Below are positions 1 to 12,404 of a DNA stretch of 64,000 nucleotides, one piece after another. The stretch covers positions 1-64,000 of the forward strand of contig NW_024468577.1 of the NCBI RefSeq assembly GCF_001632365.1. Reading direction: 5' to 3'. This stretch comes from Laetiporus sulphureus 93-53. Taxonomy: Eukaryota > Basidiomycota > Agaricomycetes > Polyporales > Laetiporaceae. Made by a program: the position numbers and the translations under genes. Under the pieces are notes generated by a model that made no database searches, was not told where the DNA came from, and saw only the letters and a program-made list of their open reading frames with translations. Each line of letters starts with the position of its first letter. Within the stretch, counting starts at the first letter, position 1.

Positions 1-1830
1 CGGCTACTTTGACTCGGTCATCGATCTCGACCTCCCTTCTCCCTTCGCTAGCAGCGTTTCCGGCTCTCGCACTCCCCCCTCTGACCACCACACTAACTAT
101 GCGCCTGTCCGCCCGCCCATCCGCCGCGTAGCCACCATCACTTCGATCCTCAACAGCATGGATGCCCTCTCCTCCCCAAAGGGCAAGCAGCCCACCACCG
201 CAGATTACGAGGACTGGCAAAACCTTAAGGAGCTTTTTGCACGCGCCCTCGATCGATATGACGGTGAGCTCCTTGATCGTCTTCACGCGTGTTTGTCTAA
301 ACTCCACCCTTCTCAGCCGACGATATCCCGGAGGCCCTACCACTCCTCCGCGCCGTCATTCGCGAGTGCCATCGCTTCCTCAACGTTCACCCCGATCCCT
401 CCGTTGTGTTCGCCGACCCGCCCGTATGGAGAAATACTCGCTCCCCTGAGACCATGACGCCCACCGATGAGCGTCTCTCTCGCGACTGGGGCTCCGACTT
501 TGACTCGACCATGGACTTTCCGGAGCATCGCTCTCCGTATGTTTGCCCTCTTCCCACCGCCCATGGGCGCTCACTAGTACACAGCACACCGGAGCTCCCC
601 ACGGCCTTCCACGCCATGTTCGGCATGGCACTCTACCACATGGGCTCCCTCATCCAATCCGATAAACGCTTCGCTCTCCCGGGCGAGCCTGATGAGCCGT
701 ACGACTGGTGGCTCGCCGCACTCGACGTCTTCGAGACCGGCGAGAACCTACCAAGTCGGACCGGCGGACTCGCAGCGATCTCCACCTTCTCGGACATCGC
801 TGAGGACTGGCGTATGGCGATCGCCTGGGGGCGCACGCTCGTCAGTCTTGCCGATGCAAAGGTCACGCATATGAGGGCGCTTGCTCGGCAGGGCGCGCCC
901 GTGGACGAGTACTGCTATCGCCCTAACACATCGCCATTCCCAATGAGCGAGCCAAATTGGCCGCTCGACTCGCCATTTGCCGTGATTGCAGCCGCGCGCC
1001 CACCCGTGTCGCGCCGGATGAGCCTGTACTCGGCGAGCGCACATGAAGTGATGACGCTTGCGATGGACCAATTCTCGCGCGGGATCTTCCACATGCCGCA
1101 TCCGCACTATCCGCACTCGCAAAACCCGCACGCATACAGCCCAGCGTTGCCGGCCACGCCCCGGCGGTCGTTTTCTCCGAGCCCGCATCTATCTGCGCGC
1201 CGGATGAGCACTCCGCCAGTCGGCGACACGTCGGCGTCGTTCTCGCGCCCGCGGGAGCTGTTCAACATCGCGACGGACGTGCTGGGGGTGGCGGAGCGGC
1301 TGGAGGACGGGACGCAGCGCGCGTACTGGGCGCAATGGGCCGAGTCGGTGCTGACGCAGATGAAGATGGAGGCGGATATGGAGAATTGGCGTGCCTCTCT
1401 GGCAGCGGCGCGCGGACGGTGTTGGCTCGTGATGGGAGAGGCGATCGTCGAGCAGCTCGAGGACGCGCTGGAGCGCGGGGAGGAAGGCGTGCTGCGGAGC
1501 GAGGAAGCAAAGGAGGCGAGGGAGGACCTCGTCAAGGCGGTGGATTTGTTCGAGCGCGCGAAGGATGCAGAGGCCAAGGCTGGGATCAATTTGATTCCGT
1601 TAACGCGAGGCGAGAGGAAGAGTGACGTGAAGGAATTGCTGGCGGAGGCGCTCCTGTCGCGCGCGAATTTGGAGGAGGATGAGGAGAGGAGGGAGGCGCT
1701 GTATGCGCGGGCGGCGCGGGAGCTGTGCGAGGCGGGGAGCGCGGTGAGCTTGCCGTCTAGGGAGGAATGGGAGGCGCAGCAGCGAGGAGCGGTGGATGGG
1801 GATGGGGACGACAAGATGGATCTGAGTTGA
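1..1830 (+). CDS. Nro1/Ett1-like helical-repeat protein (3' part)
   Basis: The reading frame is open from base 2, so the start lies upstream of the window. One intron is clear at 264-316 (53 nt, GTGAGC...CTCAG, phase 1); the frame then runs to TGA at 1828-1830. After a Ser/Pro-rich stretch come EDWQNLKELFARAL, an LLRAVIRECHRFL helix, FHAMFGMALYHMGSL and EDWRMAIAWGRTLV. The second half is Glu/Arg/Ala-rich helix with a short acidic tail (DGDGDDKMDLS). This pattern of TPR-like helices recalls the fungal Nro1/Ett1 family, where S. pombe Nro1 regulates Ofd1 and S. cerevisiae Ett1 affects translation termination. The family call is from memory of helix motifs and is moderate; the gene model is strong. 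Other TPR-like proteins remain possible. GC content is high, unlike the trefoil region downstream. Confidence 0.62.
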
Positions 1831-3765
1831 GGCGGGTGGGGTGGTTGAGAAACGTCTCTGCCGCCTTTCTGCTTCCGGACGCCTGCGCCTGATGATTGTA
1901 TGACCTCTGCACGACACTGACGACCTTCTTGGCTCTTGCTCTGTTGCTCTGAATTCCTCCTGGGCTCTCTGGCGTATATATTTGGGCACACCACTGCGTA
2001 CCGACATCATACCCTATCCTCTCTCGTCGCATCACATCATATCGCATCACCATTGTATACACATCGTCCCGCCATCGTCACGTCACGCATTCTTCCTCCT
2101 CCTACTTGTTGTCGTTCCTCGTTCCTCGATGGGTTATTGGTTATTGGGTTATTTGAATTGATTGTGTGTATAGATAGAGCGAACGGAGCGAAGCGAAAAG
2201 TGGTGGACTGATAACTAGTGTACGTAGGTCCGTGCGTGTATTGCGTGGGCACGTGGTAATCAACTCGAGGCTGGTTGGAGACGTGTCTGCGCGCGTGTGT
2301 AAGAAGAAAAAAAGCCGATCATCACGGTCGACGTGGCCCTCTCACGCCAGCCCTCGGACTCTGACTAGGACTCGTTGTAGACTTTGTCTGCTGGTGGGTG
2401 CTGTTGTTCTGCGCTGGTGGCGACGAGACCGTGTCCGGTCTTTTGCTGCATTGATGGGCATCAACGTTTCAGCGCACCCGCGAGGCAGCGAATGATGCGT
2501 TGGTCCCCGGTCGAGAGGCTCGGGTGAATTATCAAATGGAAGAACAAAGCGTGCGAGATCGGGGTCTTGTGCGTTGAAACTTGAGAGCGTCGTCAAATTG
2601 TTGGCCGGGCCACAGGTTCGGTGGCTGGACCGGGAATTTTGAAATTGATGGTTGCGTTTCAGGTTTCAGGTTTTTTTGGGCGTTTTGGCTAGGTTGTGGT
2701 TGATAGCTGTGTTCTGGGTTCTGGATTCTGGATTCTGGGCTGAGGACTTGGCTTGGGTGGTGCGGACGTGGCTTCGGGCGAGGTGAGGCGGGATGTGTCG
2801 TAGTGGGCCTAGGTGAGGAGGAGAGAAGAGGGAGGCGCGCGCAGCGGGAATGTGGAAAAGCCGAAGAGGTGGCTGCTGCGTGGGCACTGAACATGGTCGA
2901 GCTCAGCTGGGCGCAGCAGTCGTGATGAATGGTATAGGGAATTTAGGGGTCTGATACTTCAGTTGCATGCTGTAGCTTGGTGCGTAGGTGGCACATATTA
3001 TGCATATCTGCGTTCGAGTTGACGAGAGAGGGCGCCGCGTCAGAGAGAGTCGATCGGACGCGTTGATTGGCCACGTGGGCTCGAGCCACTGACGCGTTGT
3101 GTACGCGATGTTTGGATGCGCGGAGTGGCGCCCGAGGCGGGATACGGTTTATTGGTTCGTTCATGGTGCACGAATGCGCTTGCACTGGGGACAGCGGCGG
3201 TGTTCAGTACATGGCTGGCTGTCGCTTGCGGCAGACACAGACCTGTATGATCTGCCTGCGATCCTCGGTACGTTCAATTGTGATGTGACATAGTTGGTGA
3301 GCGACAATGTGTAAGAACTACTACGGCATAAGTGGATCCTCGTCATCGTGTTCAATATGATATCTGTGATCTGGATTGTGCTAAATTTGCTACATAGCAC
3401 AATATGTCTAACGGTAGCAGCGATAAGATCGTTCGATCTTGCAAGATCATATGTTGAAGATTTCGGTTTATCTCAGGCGAAGTGAGTGGGTATTTCAGCT
3501 CAAGTACGATCTAATTGTTTCTTTCTAAACTTTTCCTAGGCTTTGATGTTTGGAACAAGGATAATGCTGCCATATCCTTTTGGAAAGTTAAGGAGTTTTT
3601 GTGTTTTAGCCGAGGTTTCCGGAAACTGCGTACATCAAAGGAACTGCGTTTCGATACAATATCATCTTGCCCTCTTAGTCGGAGTTGAACGATGTGCAAC
3701 GAACTAAAGTGAGACGTTGGCGCTCATAGACTGTTCCCGATGCTGACGCGTTTGTCAGGAAAGTA

Positions 3766-4650
3766 CCACGTTTGAGATGACGCTCAGGGAGTCCGGCCAA
3801 AGGGACCCGCTTCTGAACGGCGTATGCTACGAAACCTTCAATCCCTAGGCGGTGAGTCTAGTTGACGCATCCGGTGTAGTGCATGACGGATGTGTGATAA
3901 TGAGTATGCGATCCCATCCGCTGTATTGCGTACTCATCAGAGTATTCCCCGATAGATCCTAGCGCGATATCTTTTTCTTTTCAGGAATAGCGGCTGTAGT
4001 GCGTAGCGTCCGTCGTGCAATATCTTCTGTTCCGTCTTGTATCGTGACCTCGAATCATCCAACGCCCGGCGGAACATCTATCCTACGAACGCACCCATCT
4101 ACGAATCAAGCATGATGCATACGTGCTCGCTGGCAGCGCTGTCGGATACCCGACTTGATCTCTAGCGCAAGGTGAGCACCACATTTGAGATGACGCTCAG
4201 AAAGTCCAGCGAAAAGACCCATATCTGAACAGGGAATGCTACGAGATCTTCACTCCGTAGGCCCTGACTCATGCATTGAATTGCCATGTGCCAACTGCGC
4301 ACTCTAGTCGCTCATACCGATGCCGTTATGATTCGTTCTGCTTTAGTTGACGCATCCGGTGTAGCGCATGACGGGTGTGTGGTAGTGAGTATGTGGTCTC
4401 ATCCGCTGTACTGCGTACTCATCAGAATACTCCCCAATAGATCCCGCCGCGATTTATATTCTTTCAGGTATAGCGGCTATAGCGTATATCATCCGTCGCT
4501 CGGAACATTCGCAGTTCCGTCTTGTATCATGACGTTGAATCATGCAACGCACGTCGGACATCCACCCTGCGAACGCCCTCATCTAACAAATTAGGCATGG
4601 TGCATAGGTGCTGCTTGGCAGCGCTGTGGAATGCCCGACTTGGTTCCCAG
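3766..4650 (+). repeat. Two-copy tandem direct repeat, about 0.41-0.49 kb per unit
   Basis: Copy 1 begins near 3766 and copy 2 near 4179. Both share the landmarks TTTGAGATGACGCTCAG, GTTGACGCATCCGGTGTAG, TACTCATCAGA, TTCCGTCTTGTATC and TGGCAGCGCTGT in the same order. The offset is 413 bp at the first landmark and 485 bp at the second, so copy 2 carries about 72 extra bases internally. Neither copy has a long open frame. Divergence is visible but modest, so this is an old local duplication upstream of the trefoil cluster. Confidence 0.75.
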
Positions 4651-4903
4651 CGCCAGGTGATCGCTAAAGCCGGTGAAACCCAAGTCTTCCAGATCGGGTC
4701 AGCTGACGAACAGCTTCGCAACGACAGTTGCGGTCCACAATGCTTGCGCGTAATGCTGAGCATTTGATGCGGCGTAAGTCGGGGTGCTAAGGATGCCATG
4801 TGCTGAGAATGAACCGCACGGGCGATGCTCCACAGCGTTGCTCTGCGACTCCACTGCACGCTCGGAACGAATGGTGTACAGCATCCTGCTGCAGGCCAAG
4901 CCT

Positions 4904-4911
4904 ACATAAGA
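4904..4911 (+). promoter_or_regulatory. Weak TATA-like box of the 4957 trefoil gene
   Basis: The sequence ACATAAGA sits about 53 bp before the ATG. Its position matches the clearer TATA boxes of the sister genes at 9171 and 13865. Confidence 0.4.
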
Positions 4912-4956
4912 GGGTGCACCTATTGTCTATGCGCAACCATTCACCGCTCACGCAAC

Positions 4957-5619
4957 ATGACGCTGACCTCCGGGACGTACACCATACGCAACGTGTACTA
5001 CAAGACCTACGCCACTCTGAAGAGTGCCGACGAAGCAGCGCGTCTCATTTCGACCCCGCACGGGAATGACGCAGGCCGTATCGTGAGCAGAGTGCTTTTC
5101 TCGTTGACGTCTCGCCTGATCATTGCGTGCTGTAGTGGGAGATCAAGTACTTGGCCGATGGGAAGTACACGATTCGCAACCACAAGTTTCAGACATATGC
5201 GCATTGCAGCCACCATGCGGTCGCCGACGAGCAGATTGTAGGCTCGACCTATGAACAGGAGTGGGCGATCCAAGAGGAGGCTCAGAAGAACCATTACACG
5301 TAGGTCGCTCCAATCAATCTACAAACTGCGCACGAAATGACAATATCCGAAGCATCTCTCCTATTGAAGTGGAAATATTTTGGGGACTGACTAGCGGCGA
5401 AGAGGGTACTCCCGTAAGCTGCATTCGTGTTCCACCGGAATGTTTCTCACTGTCATATGGAATCTAGGTTACGCTTCGGAGGCCCTTCACAGACGAAAGC
5501 AATCAGTGGATCATTACGGCACACGAGGTCCACAAGCCTGAGTCGTGAGCTCAATGTTTAATGACGTGCCTTCGGTTATCGCTGACAGAACATATAGGAA
5601 TCACCCGGCGAAGAAATAG
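4957..5619 (+). CDS. Single-domain beta-trefoil protein, subtype A (copy 1)
   Basis: Five exons: 4957-5082, 5136-5299, 5353-5413, 5468-5544 and 5598-5619, all joining in frame, about 149 aa. Exon 1 starts MTLTSGTYTIRN; exon 2 starts with W and holds KYTIRNHKFQTYAHC; exon 3 holds IFWGLTSGEEGTP; exon 4 holds VTLRRPFTDESNQWII. The threefold G-x-Y-x-I-x-N / W rhythm is that of small fungal beta-trefoils, either ricin-B-like lectins or the I66 protease inhibitor family (cospin/cnispin type). Which of the two cannot be decided by eye. There is no signal peptide, so the product is likely cytosolic, as is usual for mushroom defence lectins. A fifth exon adds a short basic tail (NHPAKK) that the sister genes lack. 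The nearest relative in the window is the gene at 11820. Confidence 0.82.
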
Positions 5620-8600
5620 GCTGGACGTGCAATGTTTGCCACCATATGTGCCATGAAACGTACCCTGAGCTTGACAGTTCTATGTCAGCACTGATTGTAC
5701 TAAGAGCGGGTTACCCTGCACCAAATGTTGAGTATATGTCACAGTTCCAACTTGCTGAATGTGGGCATATGCATGTGAGGATGGTTAGGTCAGCGGCCCG
5801 ACGCCCTGATAGACGCTGTCGTCATACGAATGGAACTCGACATTGTCAATGTTCTGCGCTGACATATCCTATGAGGTCCATCAGATTGTCGTCCGCTTCT
5901 TTCATGATTTTGATCATTCACTAGCCTCGGCAGTTCAAACCCTCCGCAGTCACATGCAAAGCAGAGCGTGGTGAGCACGGATTAAGATTCAATGCATGAT
6001 ACCTCACCGATGGAGAAGCGCACCGTGAGGCATAACTCCCGAAAGCTGCTTAACATCGCAGTAATCCGGGGATATCATTCGCTCTACTGATTGTTCTTTT
6101 TACTCCGAGCTGCATTGACTCAATGCTGCCCCTGGTAACAGAGCAATATTGAATAGTAAGCCCTCTGGAAGGAAATTTGGAATGGAAGATTTGCCGCAAT
6201 TCTAGAAACTGCCAGTGGGATGCCCTTGACTCTTGAGAATAAAACAGCAAATCGCTGCAGAAGCATCCAGTGAGCCTCGCTAGCAGTCCAGCCATTGTCG
6301 CCGCAATCCAGGTACAACACCATGATGGAAGTCTTCCTCGAGTCCGTAACGGTACACAGGGTGTGCCTTTTCATCGTCTATTTTAGGCGTCTTTTCCGGC
6401 GGATCGCCGGAATAATCGATCATGAACGGTAGACTGATCGTCAAATAAATGATGCTAAACTTTACTATATCAGGGAAAGAATGCAGCTATGCGTTATTCG
6501 TCTTGTTCGATCTATTGAGAACCACACGGGCGGTTGTGATTGTCCATGTGGTAGCGGCGAGTCGCGACCACTCCGCTGATGCTTCCCCCGCCGGTGCGTC
6601 TTTTCTTCCGAGCCATATATTCTGTTGGTGTGAACTATTCTGCCTCTCAGGCTGCAATGAATAGAAACATGCCCGGAAAACGGCTAGCATGATGTACGAC
6701 GTTTTCGACATTGTTTCCGCCGGAGCTACACTCAATGTGCGATCGCGCGTTCAAGACCACCACATCTGTACCACAATGACATTCGTCCTGCATCGGCCTA
6801 GCTCCTATGGCACGCAGCTCTCTATAGCATGCGTTCGGCGGTCGACATTTGCAGCATAGAAGACGGACTACCGGATCATGTATGTGTCAGCGAAATGCCA
6901 ATGGAATACCGCGAGGCTGTCTCAAACAGAGACCGACCGCATTGTTCTTGCGCCTTCCGACGACATGCCGCTGCAACATGCGCTGTTTCCATTCCGCCAT
7001 CTGCAGAGTAAATGTGCACCATGAGAGAACCGTAGGCTCGAGATTGCGCACGCATCACCACGCCGTTAGGTTTGTAGGTTTCACTGCTGACATGATGAAT
7101 GATGATAGCCACTAGTCCCCATGCACTCAGCATTTTAGATATAGGGCTCAGTGACGGAATGCTCCGTCGCACAGCGAGTCACTCGATTGCCAGTGCTTGC
7201 ACGCTACCACAGAGTGATGTGATACCAATCGCGAAGTCGCAAGTCGATTGTGAAAGGCGATGATGATCATTATCCGGCTCCGACCGTTTCAGCAGCGGCA
7301 TGAATAACTATCCTGTCATGGTCACTGCGGAAGCACCACAATCCCATTCAAAGGACGTGCGGATACCTCCGCCGCTGCCTTGCCACCTTCTGTCCGACGT
7401 GTCCGGAATAGTTCTAACCCAGCTAGTAAGCAGACTGCTCCGATGCAAGACTTGTGATGATCTCGCTGCCTTGTATTTCAATATGATCGACACATGTTCT
7501 AGGGATGTCTTGCATGCGTGCTTTCTCGTCGCCACTTGCTTCCACTAATGCCATTTCGTAGAGTGCAGTCCAATGCAAACACATCGGAGGGACGCGTTCA
7601 ACAAATAAACGCAATTGCAGGCGCCCTTCGCCTAGGATGACGCTTTTGAGTACCGCACCATGGCTGATGAAACACGGTTGCGATGTCCTCCATAGCATCT
7701 TCCAGAGCATGTCCTGGGTATCTTTCACAGGGCACGCTTGTAAAGCCCAAAATGAATTTTCACTCTCAAGGCCGTCCTAACATCGCGAAAGGCTACACTT
7801 ATGAGGCCCTGGGCCGAATGGAGCCAATAAATTATTGAACGGCACGGTATCTGTAACAGTCACTTTGGTAGTAGTCGAACCAGGCTTACTTTCCACCTAC
7901 CATAGCCGAGTAGAGGCAGAGATTTCGTTGAAGGGACTAGGACAGCGAGGAGCGGTGAAAGTCTGATATATGGAATCATCGATTCGTTTTCCATCGACAA
8001 CATGCAACAGTCGAAAGCAGCATAGTATGAAGCTCGTTCTTGCTATGCCCTTTACGGTCATCGGACGTGAACATGTCCCGACAATATGTCAGCTCGGGAA
8101 GTTGTGCGCTCTTTCTAGCGTTAGCGAAGTTCACGTCTACCGACTGGTAGTCGAAAGCGTTGATTGCATTGCAACCTCCTTCTTCTCCTTATACTAGTTC
8201 ACAAGTCATTCACCGAGGTGCCAGACCGTTGCGCGAGTACACGATATCTTCATTGGAAGTTCCACAAGGTCTCGACTTGTGATATCTGCGTAAGGATGCT
8301 GAGCCTGAACTGCGGAAGCTCTCAGCACTGATTAAGTCACGGGTGTCGCCTGTCATATGGGGGCACTTGGTCTTCTAGCGTTTGTGAGTAGGAGACACGT
8401 GAAAAGGAACAACGTACTCAGCAATGTCTTCCGACGACAGCGAGGCTGAAGACTGCAAGTGACGAAAATGGTCACAACTATGGGAAAGGGTGATTAGCAA
8501 GTTGGCTTACGATGTCAACAATATTGCCGATGCGGTTACATGGCTTTCTGATGCTATTCAGGGAAGCTCCTCCGAGGCAGTGGGACGTACATCTACTGGG

Positions 8601-9099
8601 TGCCTCAAGAATGATGCACGCCAACGTACTGCACTCCGCTCTGTTGGAACAACGGCTTTGTCTTCCAGAACGTGTTCATCATGTTGATCCGAGTGTACTA
8701 GCATCGGTAGTTTGTTCGGTCCGTCTACCATCTTCAGTTACCTGGATAGCACTCTAGATGACGTGATCGAACGCCGGGACAAAGTCGAATATGCATGTTC
8801 GTTGCGCATACAGTCAGAGGTCTGATGTCTCTGGTAAGGCTTTGATGAGAGCCGCCGTAAAAACCCAAGGCGCAAGAATCTTGAGCAAAACCACGCTGAC
8901 GTCTGAGACCAGACATCACAATCGTGCCTACACATCTGGAGTGAACATACCCAGGAGAACTGGTACACGGTGATTCTGTACGTTTGTGGAATTGAGGGAC
9001 CGTCCACACCGGAACTGAAGAGTACCGGAGACATGGTCGCACGCCGATTATCTGTCATTAAGCTAATGTCAGGAGTCCTAAAGCGCCAGCCAGGATGAG
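5620..9099. other. Intergenic, 3.5 kb, no gene recognised
   Basis: Only short open frames without family features are present. The part around 6500-7150 resembles 10780-11250 upstream of the 11820 gene; both contain TAGAAGACGGAC (6857 and 11016) and GATGATAGCCA in the same order. The last 0.6 kb resembles the flank before the 13865 gene. The interval therefore seems built of decayed duplicated flanks. Confidence 0.55.
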
Positions 9100-9107
9100 T
9101 ATAAAAG
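9100..9107 (+). promoter_or_regulatory. TATA box of the 9171 trefoil gene
   Basis: TATAAAAG lies 71 bp before the ATG. The box and the following leader (ATAAAGCCCAACCCACA, then GCACGATCAGAC next to the ATG) are nearly identical to those at 13793, which marks a shared duplicated promoter. Confidence 0.75.
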
Positions 9108-9170
9108 ACCCACGTTGCAGCGCGATAAAGCCCAACCCACAATCATCTGCTCGCATCCGCACGATCAGAC

Positions 9171-9745
9171 ATGGCTATTGAGAGCAACACTTACACCATC
9201 CAGAACGCCTACACCCACGGCTACATCACCCTTGCGAACGCCAACGAGGGGACTCCTTTGACTGCTGGAAGCTCGGACAGTGATGCTAACGCACAGGCAA
9301 GTGAATATCAGATCTGCTGCCGACTGCATGTATCTCACTTGTACCGTTCAGTGGAAGGTGACCGTGGTGGGGAACGCGCGCTACAAGATCGAAAGCATCA
9401 AGTATTCAAGCAAGTTCGCAAACACCGGCTATCCCGGACAGCTGCAGGACGTGGTTGTCTCCAAATCCAACGTTCAGGAATTCAAGATCGTCGAGACCAC
9501 CACCTCTGGCCAGTATAAGTACGTACTTTGTCGGCGATATATCAAGCTTCGGGAGTGCCGACAATTTTGCAGCATCGTCTTGACCAACAACGACCTCTTC
9601 TGGGGCTTCGACAACGGAGAGATCGGTACTCCCGTGAGTGTTCGGCATCACGCTTTGTGGAGGGTTCTGACTGGCTGCTCAATAGGTCACCCTCCGCCAG
9701 TACCCCACCGACGCGTCCAACAAGTGGATCTTCGCCAAGGTCTGA
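9171..9745 (+). CDS. Single-domain beta-trefoil protein, subtype B (copy 1)
   Basis: Four exons: 9171-9296, 9352-9518, 9573-9633 and 9686-9745, giving 137 aa. Exon 1 (MAIESNTYTIQNAYTHGYI...) ends in AQ. Exon 2 opens with WKVTVVGNARYKIESIKYSS and carries the second lobe. Exon 3 holds LFWGFDNGEIGTP and exon 4 VTLRQYPTDASNKWIFAKV. The aromatic anchors AQ|W, QEF and NKW correspond to the weak (QxW)3 pattern of a trefoil. Intron 1 uses a GC donor (CAG|GCAAGT) instead of GT. No signal peptide. Likely a cytosolic lectin or I66-type inhibitor. The ATG is chosen because it directly follows the conserved leader downstream of the TATA box and matches the sister gene at 13865. Confidence 0.88.
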
Positions 9746-11819
9746 GTATGACCTTCCGCAGAAGGGCACCAGCATTGGGCCAGCAGTATGCTGATTTTGA
9801 AGCATTGTACTGTTTACGAGAGCTCGTTGAATGGTCGATACTGTTGAATGTAGTTATTCTTGTATGCAATTGTGTTTGACAGGTACCTTTTGCCGTGCCG
9901 CATGCTAGGGATGAACACAACGAAGGTGAATATTTTAACGAGGGCGCAGCACACCTCATCAGTAGCTCGCTGGGGCGCCTTCGTTTGCTTGGCACTTAAG
10001 CTGACTCATCGATTTTGCATGCTTTGTACTGCGGATATTAGTTTTTCCCTACGATAGAAACATTGTAAAAGGATGGACGACGGCGTTCAATCCAAATGCT
10101 ACATGAGTTAAAACGTTAGACCTCAAGAAATAAGTCGCCTTCGCTAGCATCTGTACGAAGTGAAGTCTTGGGCTTGAAGTCCGCACGTCATGATGATTGT
10201 TGGTCGGAATGAGAAAGGGTGCCTTGAGAGTATTGGATATGCAAACTCCGCTATAGCTGAGAATAGTGCGTGGAGGGACGCGTTCAAGACTTCAAGTTCG
10301 GTGGCGATTTGAGCACGGGGAAAGTGATGGGCGCTAGTGACGTGCTCTCGAGCGCTCAAGCGCTTGAGTGCGATGTTTCTTTCGGCGTTTCATCTACTGG
10401 TGTCTTTCTGACAGGCACCTTTTCGCATTGTATTCTTGCTGATTTGCAGTAGACATATGCTTGCATGTTCCGGTCAGCAAGACGTCTAAGTCGCCTTTCC
10501 ACGTCGCCGGGACGATCAGTTCAAGTTAAGTCATATAACGTTAGTAGTGCTCAATCGAACTCTATCTTCAGCTGCGGAATAGCTGGCATGGTCAGCGATG
10601 CTGATCTGCTTTTCCACACGGTACGCCTCGACATGTGTCAGGAATATAGTGCACCCATCAGTACCGTGCTCAGTTTTGCCCCGTCAGGCATCCTCTCGGC
10701 TTATTCAGATGTACTCCGCCTTGAACTTTCTTTGCACATGAGCGGCTTTCACAGCTGACGGGTATCTGTCCATGCCTTTTAGCTCCGACGGATGCTTCTA
10801 CTAGTGCGGACTATGTTGCCTTCGCGACGAATGGAAGCATAACAGGCTGATGTGGTTGTATTCCTCATTGCTTCCGCCACTCTCACATGAGACTGCACTG
10901 GCTCTCCCGCGCTCTAGACCTCAATGTCTATTCTTGTTCATCCTGCGTCAATTTAGGTTCCCCAAACATGCTACCTGCTGCAGCGCACGTACTCGGCTGA
11001 CTCGGCACCGTTGTCTAGAAGACGGACCATGGGTCGTGTGTTTGCCAGTGAGATAGTGCAATTCCCGGCGGCTCTGTCAAGCAACGCCCTACTATAGCAT
11101 GCTTACGCTCTTACGACATTCTGGAATAATTGGACTACGATCGGTTGTCTGCAGATTATGTGCTTACATGTCAGAAGTGCGAGTTTGGCATTGATGCTGT
11201 TGGGCGTTGCAGGCTTTACCGCTGACAGCGATGATCGATGATAGCCAATCCGTATGCAGCTTACAGTACCACCATTTCTTTCAGGCGCAGTGGCATAATG
11301 CTGCATTGCTTCCTAATTCAAACTTGCGCCCTATTCAATACTTCAAAAACTGTCACAATTTGGTATTATCCTTAATGTCCATCGACGAAGCCGGTGGTGA
11401 AAAGTGCCGTTGACAAATATTTAGCTCTAACATGCAACTATGTCGTAAGCCACAATCTCCGATGATCAAGATGAAAGCGCTACGGCCTAATTGAATGGTT
11501 GGGTACGTCCCTATCTACTCTAATCAGCCTTCTGTCACACCTGCTCGGAATAATTCCAACTCCGCACGCAGTAGGACGTGCCGCTAAGTGCTGCGTGGCT
11601 GATGATCTCGATATCTCCCATTGTGATTTGATCCATAGTTCGAACGCTTGCGTACGATTGAATTGACCGCGTTACAAATGTTTCTCACAGGTTACCCGCG
11701 GAGCCGCTCTAAAGTTTGCACAATCGCCGCCGTACTATGGAGTCTGTCTCAATGCGGGTCGTAAATACATAAAAAACCACTGGGCGAATTCACCGAGGTC
11801 TTTGCAACCTTCACACAAT
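9746..11819. other. Intergenic, 2.1 kb, duplicated flank, no gene recognised
   Basis: No supported coding region. 10780-11250 resembles 6500-7150. A short palindrome CTCAAGCGCTTGAG lies near 10355. A weak TATA-like TACATAAAAA at about 11765 sits some 54 bp before the 11820 ATG. Confidence 0.5.
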
Positions 11820-12404
11820 ATGACGCTACCGACTGGAAGATATATCATACGCAATGCCTATTTCAGTACACTGGTCACTTTGAGGAGCGCGGATGTGGAC
11901 GCTCGCTTGATGTGCACTGCTCACGGAGATGATGAAGGCCGCATCGTGAGTTGGCTAAAGCTAAGCTTCATGGTGTGGTTGCTGAGTACATGCATCGCTA
12001 AGTGGGACATCGAGCTCTTAGACAATAAGAGGTACACAATCCGCAATAGCAAGTTTGGAAGATATGCGTTTTGCAGGCACCATTTGGGCGGCGCTGCTGA
12101 ACAAGTCGTTGCTGCAGAACACGAGCACCAATGGATCATTCAGAAAGAAGCCGCAGAGCGGCAATACACGTATATAGCTGCAGTACTTGATTTGGCATGG
12201 ACCATGACTAACGACTACGATATTTTCATAGCATCTCCCCCACAGATCAGGATACATTCTGGGGATTTTCCAGCGAGGAAGAAGGCACTCCTGTAAGTAT
12301 TCCTTTATACTCGCATCCGCAAGGCTGCTCTCATACAGTCCAAGGTTACTCTTACAAGCCCTTATACGGATGAGCGAAACCAGTGGGTGCTCGAGTCCGC
12401 ATGA
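11820..12404 (+). CDS. Single-domain beta-trefoil protein, subtype A (copy 2)
   Basis: Four exons: 11820-11945, 12003-12169, 12232-12292 and 12345-12404, giving 137 aa with the same exon sizes (126/167/61/60) as the B-type genes. Exon 1 begins MTLPTGRYIIRNAYF; exon 2 opens WDIELLDNKRYTIRN; exon 3 holds TFWGFSSEEEGTP; exon 4 VTLTSPYTDERNQWVLESA. It is closest to the gene at 4957 (shared MTL start, LRSAD/LKSAD, ARL, GRI before intron 1). The ATG is preferred over an upstream TTG because it aligns with the MTLxxG start of its sister. Intron 1 uses a normal GT donor, unlike subtype B. Lectin or I66-type inhibitor; no signal peptide. Confidence 0.85.

Larger units (their letters stand above)
1831..4956. 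other. Intergenic region with a tandem duplicated block
   Basis: No convincing gene lies between the Nro1/Ett1-like gene and the first trefoil gene. The first kilobase is presumably 3' UTR and flank. From about 3766 a roughly 0.4-0.5 kb block is repeated in tandem (described separately). Confidence 0.6.

Noticed and set aside
1107..1994. 295-aa minus-strand frame opposite the Nro1/Ett1-like gene
   Set aside because: Ser/Arg/Ala-rich antisense of a well-supported coding exon.
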